Made by a program: the position numbers and the translations under genes. Shown here piece after piece: positions 43,201-55,200 of a stretch of DNA of 60,000 nucleotides; the stretch's first letter is position 1; every line of letters begins with the position of its first letter. Origin of the DNA: Apostichopus japonicus (taxonomy: Eukaryota; Echinodermata; Holothuroidea; Aspidochirotida; Stichopodidae); contig NC_092566.1 of assembly GCF_037975245.1 (NCBI RefSeq), positions 16,535,001-16,595,000 on the forward strand, read 5' to 3'. Below the pieces are notes generated by a model that searched no databases, was not told the origin of the DNA, and saw only the letters and a program-made list of their open reading frames with translations.

Positions 43201-46200
43201 TAATAGTAGATATGAAAACAAGAAAAATAATAAAACACTGCGATAAATACAAAGTTAAAAGTAATTACCTTGGTCAAATATTGGATCGTTGTCATTAACA
43301 TCTTGTAAATTGACAGTGATTGTTGATGTCGCCGTTAAATTCTCGTTGGTTAAGGGGTTGGTTTCTTTAGCGATGAGCTGTTGGGTTAATAAAAGATTGA
43401 AAAAAAAAATTGAAAATGAGAAATCATTATTACTTCTTATTGACAACTCTCTCTCTAATCATAACTCACTACTGCCTAATACTATTCTTCATTTACCACT
43501 GCTTACTCACTACATCATTTTCCTTATTTGACTCATTTTTTTTAAACTCATGTAGTAAAAACTCAACACACATGAAAATATGCAGAGAGATGTTTTTTCA
43601 CTTTGTCAACTATAAACTTTAATGCTCACTGCTTGTCATTTTCTACTCACAAAGAACTACTAAAACCTAATTTTTTTAATATCACTCCTTACTCATTAAT
43701 ATGTTGTGACACCTTCACAAACAAATGTATGAACATGTACCGCAAGGTACCAGAGATATTTTATTTTTTAATTTCATCGTGCGGCTTTGTTACTCACTGC
43801 TAACGACTCTCCATTTGATGTAACCAATGACCGGAATCTGTTCTTTTGTACAGTGCTCTTGAGCATGTTTTATTTCATGATAACAGCACTTTAATATTTG
43901 GTATTTATATTATATATATATTAATATACACTTCTCTCACAATGTGAAGGTTTACTTTCATAAACAGGAATGCATATGTCATTACATGAAAAGAGCATTT
44001 CCACTTAATCAGCTACTAACCAATTCCACTAAATATGTGTTGTACTTGTATTTTTGTATATCAAGTTTGTCTGGAATTTGAAATATCACAAATAAATTAT
44101 GAAATAGAGCATAGTCTCTTTTTAACACATTAGCAATTTAGTCATACATGTTAATTAATATATAATAATCAGTGAGATTACAAGAAACGAATTACATATA
44201 ACTTTCTCAACCAAAAAGTGGACAATTTAAGACTTGCCATAAACTGGTACGTTTGGGTAGCCTCGTAGTCCAGTGGACCCGAGACTGAAATCAGTACACT
44301 GCCCTCATTTTGGATAGTTCCAGGCGTCACAGTGAATGGTAAATCATCAGGGCCTTCTATCTCCAAGCTGATTACATCTTCTGTAGCCTAAAATGATTTT
44401 TTTTTTAAATAAATAAAGAAAAGAAAAGAATAAAAAAATTTCGAAAATGAATATTTGGAGTCACTCCATGACCTGAGAAATATGAATATGATAAAGATGA
44501 AAATATTAAAATACAATGAAATGATGTCAGAAATAAGTCAGCAGAGCTGCGATTTTTGACATTTATGTTAATTGTTAATATGAGTTCAAGTTTATGTTTA
44601 CAGTTGCAGTAAAAATTTGATAAAAACAATTTACCATGCTGTATGCATTTCATTAAATGACATTTAAATGTAAAATAATTGCTCTGACTGATATTATTAA
44701 CAACAATATTAATCAATATTGTCTGGAATTAGCTGGGATTACACTGTACATAAACCTGAACAAGATGTTACAGTTAAATGTATTCTCCCAAATCTAGTTT
44801 TGTCATATAACATTATGGACATCACTTTTTTGTACCTCTTTGGGACACATATTTGTCAGAATTACTGATAAAGCACAGTTATCACATGGCAATGTACCCA
44901 AGTAACGGTCGCAGTAACCAAATCCTGAAGTTCAGGGTGTAAAATGTTTAAAATTAATAGATTGTGCTGAAATTTGGTAAACCCGCGTTCTGTTGAAAAA
45001 TGGGTGACCCCAACGCAAGAATGCCAATATGATATTAAACCTACCCTATCATTGTCAGAGATGAAAATGTTCAATGGCAGGACTCCTCCTATCTGTTCGT
45101 CCTCCTGTATGGTCGCTTCGTAAAAATTCTGGTTAAACGACGGCGGTTCGTCTTGTACGTCCAAGACGGTTATTGTGAAGGTATTGAAATCAAAGTTAGT
45201 TGGGGATCCAACTTCTTCTGCCTGTGAGGAGATAAATAGTTGCAGTAGATTGCACAATTTCAAATCAACAGAGGGCGCTACGTAACAAAGAAATGCTGCA
45301 GCAGATGCAAATCGCCCTGCAGCGAGGCTGAATCACTTTGACAGTGAGTTTGAGCTTAATATGTCCACTAACATCTTTACTAGTTTTATAATTGATTGCA
45401 ATAACTACATTATGAAAGAATTATACAAAACTTACCCAGAGAGTGAGTTTGAGCTTAATATGTAAACTAACATCTTTACTAGTTTTATAATTGATTGCAA
45501 CAACTACATTATGAAAGAGTTATACAAAACTTACCCAGACAGTGAATTTGAGCTTAATATGTAAACTAACATCTTTACTAGTTTTATAATTGATTGCAAT
45601 AACTACATCATGAAAGAGTTATACAAAACTTACCCAGACAGTGAGTTTGAGCTTAATATGTAAACTAATATCTTTACTAGTTTTATAATTGATTGCAATA
45701 ACTACATCATGAAAGAGTTATACAAAACTTACCCAGACAGTGAGTTTGAGCTTAATATGTAAACTAACATCTTTACTAGTTTTATAATTGATTGCAATAA
45801 CTACATCATGAAAGAATTATACAAAACTTACCCAGACAGTGCGTTTGAGCTTAATATGTAAACTAACATCTTTACTAGTTTTATAATTGATTGCAATAAC
45901 TACATCATGAAAGAGTTATACAAAACTTACCCAGACAGTGAGTTTGAGCTTAATATGTAAACTAATATCTTTACTAGTTTTATAATTGATTGCAATAACT
46001 ACATCATGAAAGAGTTATACAAAACTTACCCAGACAGTGAGTTTGAGCTTAATATGTAAACTAACATCTTTACTAGTTTTATAATTGATTGCAATAACTA
46101 CATCATGAAAGAATTATACAAAACTTACCCAGACAGTGCGTTTGAGCTTAATATGTAAACTAACATCTTTACTAGTTTTATAATTGATTGCAATAACTAC

Positions 46201-49200
46201 ATCATGAAAGAGTTATACAAAACTTACCCAGACAGTGAGTTTGAGCTTAATATGTAAACTAATATCTTTACTAGTTTTATAATTGATTGCAATAACTACA
46301 TCATGAAAGAGTTATACAAAACTTACCCAGACAGTGAGTTTGAGCTTAATATGTAAACTAATATCTTTACTAGTTTTATAATTGATTGCAATAACTACAT
46401 CATAAAGAGTTATACATAACTTACCCAGACAGTGAGCTTGAGCTTAATATGTAAACTAACATCTTGACTAGTTTTATAATTGATTGCAATAACTACATCA
46501 TGAAAGACTTATACAAAACTTACCCTGACAGTGAGTGTGAAGGAAGCTGGAGTTAACAAATCATCTCTATCCAAAGGTCTTGCTAAAGTCAACACACCAG
46601 TAGAAGGGTTCAGATTAAAATAACCCTGTTCATTACCTGCCAAGAGGGAATAGCACAGACATCTTAATACAGGGAGCACACAAATACAGACAATACTACC
46701 AATTTTGAAGAATGGAAAATTGCCACACTTTGAAAACATGATTTTATTAGCTTTCATTTTTTGTTTTTATCCTCCTCTTTTGTTGCTTTGATTGATTTGT
46801 GGTTCTCGACTTTGTAGAGCGCCTGTAATTACCACCTTTTTATAGCTGGCGCTTTATAAAACCTTTTAATAATAATAATAATTATAAAAATAATCATAAT
46901 AATAATAATCATCATCATCATCATAATAATCATAATAATAATAATCATCATCATAATAATGATAATAATTCAAATGTCATGATTCTCCATCAGCTCGACA
47001 AATTTTGAAACAACTCTTAAATTAGAAATAGTGTTTAACTGATATAATTACAAGAAATTAAAATGTTCTTTTAATATGATACTAAAACATAAAATTCCTA
47101 ATAATTTTAAAAGTATTAAAGAGGAAAACTTTATAGTCTTTACCAATAACAAAGCTGTATCTGACAGGGGTTGGCGTGGTAATGTCTTGATCAACAGCTG
47201 TTACCGTCTGGACCACAGAACCCTGAAAACGAGGAATTGTCATTGTGAAATAAGATAAGAAAATTAAAGCAGTGCGGAATTCCCTTCAGAGGCGATATAA
47301 TTATGGTTAATTCCCAAATCTTTACCAGACCTCCTCTCTGAAAATGACATATTTAATTTCAAAATTCACAATTTGGACCATGATTTTGGATCAGTCTCTG
47401 GGAGTTCTTGATACACCATTGGATATTTAAAAAAAAGTTTTGAACAGCAAGGGTACGGAACTTAAACATGTTTCCATGTTCCTTTGTTATGATGGTAACT
47501 AATTGCCTAGCTTGAGAAGTTTTCATGCCACAGTCATTTTTGAGTTGATCTTCATCATGTGCCACAGATCAGCTCTCAGTAAATTTGTTTAGGGATGCTA
47601 CTTGCTGTCATTAAACATTAAGTTACAATCCTTATTTTTTCCATAAATTATTTGTGACAGTTGAAATTCAATTTTTCTTTTCATATGAAGGGAGCTTATG
47701 ATACAAAACTACACAAACAAACAAAAAGGATTAAAATGATGAATAATTTAGAAAAGCAAAGATTGTAAAATAAAACCCTAGTGTCCACAACCAACATTAG
47801 TGAGTATGTATGGTCACCCAAAAAGGCAAGAACCAACTCTCCAATAGTAACAATTTCCTTAAAAGTTACCCAGCACCATCAAGACCAACAGCCATCACTT
47901 CTTTTTTTTCTTTTTTTTTTTGGGTGGGGGGTTAATATGCAAATTAAAGGATTGCACAGGCCCAGGGATTATAACTAATAATCTGAGAAAAATTGAGCTA
48001 AAATTATTTTGTGGTAAACTTAAGACTCAGAAAACTAAGGTATATACCATTCATCCTTTTCAATGTCAAAAAAAAAATAATATATATGTATTTTTTTTCT
48101 TTCTTTCTTAGGAGTCCTTTATCTTGTTAAACCTGAATTGGCTTTTTAGAGGACTTCCCTCCATATATTTATTATCTGTGGAAAATCAAATCAAATCAAA
48201 ATCAATTCATGTCGACAGATAAAACTCACCATCGTTTGTGTTTCAGTGATGGTCATGTCGTAGGGTAAATTTATGAACAGCGGCCCCAGATCTTGTACGT
48301 CATCTATGTCAATGGTCAGAGTACCGAAAGCTACCAAGCTTGGAGTGCCCAAATCCTACAAAATATGAAGAAAAATGAAATAGTAACATATCATATCTTT
48401 AAAAAGATGTTTGAGTTGGGTTACTGCAAATTCAGTCTCTCAGAGAAAGTAAAAGACAACAAGAAATGTTAATGCAATTTTCAGCCTAATATTTCTCTTA
48501 AACTGGTAGGTCATAAAAGAACAAAAGCTAAGATGCTGTTCAACCAAACGTTTCGCTTTCCTCTGGTAATAAAATCATGCAAAAAATAAACCAAACTCTC
48601 TTGTAAATAGTACTTTGCTAAAATTAATACAAAACTAAAACAAATTGGATTCTTACAGTTACATTACACGACTAAACCAAATTGGATTCTTACCGGAACA
48701 TAAAAAGACTAAAACAAATCAAATTCTTACCGAGACTCTAATGTTCAGGACATACTGCTGAGTGGTTTCAAAGTCCAAAGTATGAGTCAAAAAGATGCTC
48801 CCAGTGGCTCCATTAATAGCAAAGAGATTGCCAGGGTTCTGAAAAGTTTCACAAAACAAAATAATGATATCAATCAAACATATATCTTGCCCAGCTTTTT
48901 GAGTTGGGCTACAATTTTCATAAAACCTACACTAAACAGGATAATTGAATGCAAGTGATCATACATAAGACTGTCATCCCAGATTTCATCACTGAACAAA
49001 AGTTAATATTAAACGAGTAATATTAATAGGTATAATTCCATGATCATACATTTTGCCGGCCCCACCCATGTCCACTGACCCACCCTTCCCCAGCCCCCAA
49101 ACCCCCCTCCTCAAACAATACTTTTCTTGTATCAGTGTTAATCATGCACAAAAAGGCAACCTCACAAAAGATGCTAAAAACTAATATATTTTTACTACTG

Positions 49201-52200
49201 TCTGAACTATGAACAATTCTAAATCTACATCTACATTAATAGTACATGAAAATATGCCTGCTTTCACGAGAAGAAGATACCAACATCCTGCTCCAACTTG
49301 AATTCCTTGTCCCCATCTTGTCCCTTGTGCCCCATCTTGTCACCTGTCCCCATCTTGAACCAATTATCCCCCCAGTACCTGATTAAGACAACTCAAAATA
49401 AATTTAACGTGAAGGATTGTACTTTACCAGTCCATCTGGTGTAAGGTCTACACTTTCAATGCTGTAACTAAGGACTGACCCAAGACCAAGGTCAAGGTCA
49501 GTGGCCGTGACCTGGAATACCTCCTCTCTAGGGTTATCCTCTGGAAGACGGATGCGGGCTGGGAGGTTGGTGATGACGGGGTCGTTATCGTTGACATCGT
49601 CCAGGAAGACTGTGATAACTTGCTCCACCTTTACGAACGAAAAAAACAACAATTAAAATATCATATGCAGCAAAATGAATTTGCAGTTGACTGTTCGGTT
49701 TTACTGTGTTTCAATATGATGGTATGTTTCAAGGTAATATTCCGTCCTTGAAATATCAAACAATGTTTTCGTTTGATTCAATTCTACTGGTCAGTGGTGT
49801 ATTGTGGTCAAGACAAATGGATCTGCAATCTAAGAATTGCAGATTTTAGTCCTGGCCATACTTCTATATTGTGAAGTAGGCATTGCAAAGGCTTTTAATC
49901 TCAGCTGTTTTCTTAACCCCCATGTATGTATTAAGCGGGGACCTGCGATGTAAGTTCAGTGTGTGCTAAATTGTGACAGCACCCTCGGGGATGTTCCCCT
50001 TGGGAGGGGGAAATGGGGGCTCACTGCACTGCCAGAGACAGTGCATATTTAATGATGCACACATTTACTTGTTAGGGTATGAGATATAACCAATGACAAG
50101 GGGATAACTGTTGTAAAGTCAAATGAGAAGGCCCTGGCATTAAAGATACAAGATTATAAACAGTCAAATGTTCAGCATTAAAGCTGAGATAATAATGAAC
50201 TTCTGGAATAAGAAAAGACTCTAACCTCGGCACCTCTTGCGTCCCTGACGACGACAGTAAACTCGAACGTATCACCGATGATCTGTGTTTGTTAAAAGAG
50301 AAGATAAGAAAGTTTTATCAGTTCAATTTTTATAATCCTATATCTAGTACCTCCATGGAGGGAAAAATGGCAAATAAAACAAAGTTCGAGTACATAACCC
50401 CCTCCTTCCCCCGTCCCCCGACAAAAGGAAGGGGGATTAGTTGTTACGCACCTCTCTGTCCAAATCCCTCCTCAGGTATATTTCTCCACTCGTCATGTCC
50501 TGCATGAAGAAATAAGTGATCGCTGCATTTCCACGCAGATCAAACTGCAAGTCATCTCCGTTAACATCTCTGGCTTGTAAGGTAAAGACCAACTCGTCTG
50601 TGAGAAAGAATCAAAAGAAGAAACGTTTTGAAAAAAAAAAAAACACATGAAGATATCCCATGGATATCCCACAACATTAATGCACTACATAGTTGTGCAT
50701 GATGTGCATTCATCTGAACAAGTGGTTCTCAAAGTGGTCCCTGCCGCCCCCCTGGGGGCATTGGAAAGTCTCAGGGGGGCGCTACAGGGTACACAGGGAG
50801 TAGGGGGGCGTTGGCACTGATTTGGGGGTCCCTGACTATTACGCCACAACACTGCAGCGATTTAGGGCACAATAAGGAATCCAGGGGGTCTGGGAACAGA
50901 AAAAGAACTATTTTTGAGAGAAAATTCATCATCTTGTAGGGAATGTAGGCTAATTTTTAATTCCTATATGCATATCTTCGGACAGTCCGATTGCTCTCTG
51001 GAGCGACCGACTATGAACGGTAGGTCGAGGGGAGTGGGGAAGGGGCATTGGGACAGTTCAAGATGGTCGAAGGGGGCGGTCGTCTAAAAAAGTTTGAGAA
51101 CCACTGATCTAAACAGTAGGAGACTTAACAGATAATCCCTCTCTATATCCAATGCTTTCTACGTGGTGAAATATCAATGAGGTTTGAATACAGAATTTAA
51201 ACGTCTCTTACTGGGAAGGGTTCCTTCGCTGATGAAAATATCCGATGAGGACGTAAACTCTGGAGGATCGTTCGTGGCGACGATAACTGTAAAAAGAAAC
51301 AAAGAAATCCCAGAAGAAAAATTTCAATATAATAGTCTTTTTTTTTCTTCTTTTTTTTTATTCTCATCTTTCTTTCATTATCGTTCTTTTTCTTTGCCAA
51401 GGTGAAAGTACGTTTAAATCTACATTTTGTCTCAATATTTAAGGGAGACAAGTCCATCATTTTTTTTTAAATCTTATCTTTCTTTCATTCTCGTCCTTTT
51501 TCTTTGGCAAGATAAAAAAAAATATGTTTTAATCTACATTTCTACATTATTTAAGGGAGACAAAGTACATCAGTTTCTTTTAGCATTTTTTACTTCAATC
51601 GACGTGCTTGTCACAAAAGCCTGGTTCTTACCTCCTTCACATGTCGGTCCTGTGAACCCCTCCAAGCAGTTGCAAGAGTAGCTTCTCTGATCTGCTGCTA
51701 CAAGGCAGAGACCGTTATTACGACAAGGATTTGATGCACAGGGAACTGAAAAGGGAATGATAGAGAATCCGTTGAAATGATGCGAATTTAAAATAGATAT
51801 TCTGAGAGGGAAACATGATGAATTGTCTATACAATCGGATCAAACAAAACAATTGCATGCTTTTGAGAAATCTAATTTATTAATATGAAAACAACACTCT
51901 AGTTTAAATAAACCAAATGAGCCAAACTCATTCACCAAAACTAAACAACAGAGGAAAAGTCAGGAGGGAAAAATTGCATCACAATTCTTTTGATCATGAT
52001 ATGTTTTATCACTCGTAAGGGTTGCTCCATCTTCGACTAAGAAAACTAATCACTTAATGAGCTGAGGAAATTAAAGGAGGACGACATTCTCATTTTAAAA
52101 CTACTGAAAAAAAGACAATACAGGTGGAAATGGTGAAATGCCTTACTACAATCATTTTTAGATCAAACTAAACATATCCATGTTTTTTTTTTCAGTTTCT

Positions 52201-55200
52201 TTTTCAGAAAATGTCTTATTATTAATAATTTGCTTTAAGTTTGCTAAATCCTTGACAAAGAGAGAAACAGGGTCAACTCACAGCACTGGGGTAAGGATTC
52301 ATCGGACCCGTCTTGACAGTGAGCTGTACCGTCACATATCAGAAAGTTGGAAACACACGAGCTGCCATCTTGACAAGAAAACTGTTCACTCCTGCAGGGT
52401 ATGGGACAACCAATCTCGTCTGAGAAACCGTCCCCGCAATTTATGACCTGATCGCATCGCTGAAGACTGCTGATGCACCCCCCGGTGAAGCAAGGGAAGT
52501 CGTTAGCATTTAAGCATTGGGTAGGGGTGGGTGTCGTCAAAGCTGAAAACGAGAAGCAAAATTAATCCATTACGAGCGAGACCAAAGATGCAACGTTAGG
52601 TAAACGTTGAACTTTTCTCGCATCGTAACAAAACTGAGCAGAACGAATAAAAAAAATTTAAAATACGAAAAAAAGCTACTAAACTGAATCAAAAGTACAG
52701 TCGAAAGGCTTATACATAGCTAATTACTCACAAGCAAATTGACAATTGATGCCTTCAAATGGGCTAATACAGAGGCAGGTGTAGGTCGTGCCAGAGGTTA
52801 TGCAAGTACCACCGTTTAGACACGGGTTGTTAAAGCAGGGAACTGTGGACAGAAAACAAGGAAAATCAATCGATTCAAAAGTGAAAGTCACGGCACATTA
52901 ACCAATCGCAACATCAACCAATCGTATCCCAGACCGACAGAAATGATTATACAACCCTGTAGGACTGATCCCTAAGGATCCTCAAATTATGCAGACTTAC
53001 TTTATTGTTGAACATAAATCTCTTCACAACTGAGTGACAAAGTACGCCGGCCATTATCAATATTTACTGTTGCAGTATGGATGTTAACTGTCGTAGACTT
53101 GTCCAAGCACAGATTTATACGTAAATAAAGTTATAATGGAACCTGTAAAAGTATCAACCAAATACTCACCTACTACCAGGATGGAGTTTTTAGATATCTT
53201 GTATACAAGAAATGTTTCAATTGATGACTATTTAAAGTCAAGACCAACATCAAACAATTGAGAAAAGTGAAATCTCATATATGTTTGGACACTGACCAAA
53301 TCCTGTCACTCCAGACCTGCTGATGTGATAATGCGATTGGCCTCCAGCTCACTCACTCTCTCCAAGTTTCCACGCTACCACTACTCTGCCTCCCCCCATC
53401 ACCCCATAAATATTAGCTGTCAGAATATTATATAGCCAAAAAAAATTACTTTCTCTGAATTTCTCATGAGTTAAGCACCCAATACAACAAAAAGTTAGCT
53501 TCCTCTTGCAGGTATGAATCCTGGGATAAACAAAAATCATGGAACTTTGCAAAAATTGGTATAGGCTCCAGTTTGCATACGCTACAGTGTGTTAGGATAA
53601 TAGTTGTTGTCACCGAGGTAGAAAAGAAATCACGGATATTCCGCGAATTCGCAGAAAAAGCTCATGCCTGCTCTTGGCATCAAATTTTCTTGTTTTTAAA
53701 AAGGTTAACCTCCCCCCTTAAAAAATAATTCGATCCACTCAATGTCATATCCACCCTGACAAAGAAGCTTGTTACTAGAATTAAAACAAAAAAACATCAA
53801 AGCAAGAACAAAGATAAGAAAGATCAAGTTAATAGCTCCCATATTACTTCCATTAAATGATTACTTACTCTCGGTCTGGCATTGTTGATCAGTATAACCG
53901 GCGGGACATTGGCAAGAGTATGTGCCGTCATTGGTGTTAGGGACGCAAGTAGCACCATTTAAACAGGGGCTAAGGCTTGCACAGAGATCTGTATGAAAGA
54001 GACAATTATGCCCATCTCTGTTTGTAAACTACTGCATTTTATGAAAAACTATATCCAATATTGAAGTAATTGCAAAGTCTTAAACCTGATAGAGAGAGAA
54101 AGAGAGAGAGACATACCAAACCCATATACCATTTAACTACTTTAACGGCCCAAAATCATTCTTTTTGCTCATCCACCATAGGCAACTATTTCATATACAG
54201 CAAATCAATGGCTAGCAAAGATATTATCAAGTTAGTATGCGACCAGTACGAAACTGCGAAAAATACAAATTTGCGAATAATATACACCCTGCCATTTTCC
54301 TTTTTTCCTCCCAAAAGATGTGTTAATCATCTCGTAAATCCAATAACAATACTAAACTTCAGTTTTACTAAAGTACAGCTTTGACAACATACCAGACTAC
54401 TTGCATATTATTTGCATAGTATTTGCATATTTTCCGAAAGATATATCTAACAAACTAAATATTAGTAGGTCTGCTCTATTGCCTAATAAAGACTACAGCA
54501 AATTTTAAAGATGTAACAAACATACGAATTTATCTTCACACCACAGTTTAATACAAAAAAGCCCCCTCCCCCCTCAAAATAAAATAAAAGACTGAAACAA
54601 AACAAATAAAACCATCTGACATCTATGTTTTGGTTTTGTAAAGGTATCGAAACCTTAAAACTATTTTACGCTGTGGCAATGGCTTACTTCAATATGCATA
54701 TAATCCACCACCAATCTAGACTATAACAGGCAGGTAAGGTTATACTAAACAAATATAACTATCCACTACTGAACTGGGGGGGGGGGGGTCTGATGGGACG
54801 TGGGTCAGTCTTCACAGGGTATCCTGGGTCATGGGGTCAAAAGTTAGCAGACGGCCTACTTAAGGAATAAATGGCGGCGCAGAGAGAGAAAGCTTGGTAA
54901 ATTATAGAGCAAGTCATTTTTTTTCTTTTACAATGTTAATAACAAATATTCCGCTTCTAAAAGGGTGCGTGCAGGCATGCGATCTTACCGACTTCATTGC
55001 AAGTAGTCCCGGTACGTCCGAGAATGCAAAGACATCGGTATCCAGTAACCTGAGAGGAATCCGAAACACATGTGCCACCGAACCTACAAGGATTGACATC
55101 ACAGGGTGCTGAGAAAGGTTGGTAAAACAAAAACAAATTAAAAAAGAAAAACAAAATACAGATGTAAAAGTGATGATGTTGCATGCAAATATAATCTTCC

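Noticed and set aside
45339-46523. CRISPR-like or centromeric satellite array
   Set aside because: The 99-bp units are contiguous without spacers, occur once inside an intron, and derive from the adjacent exon 19 donor.
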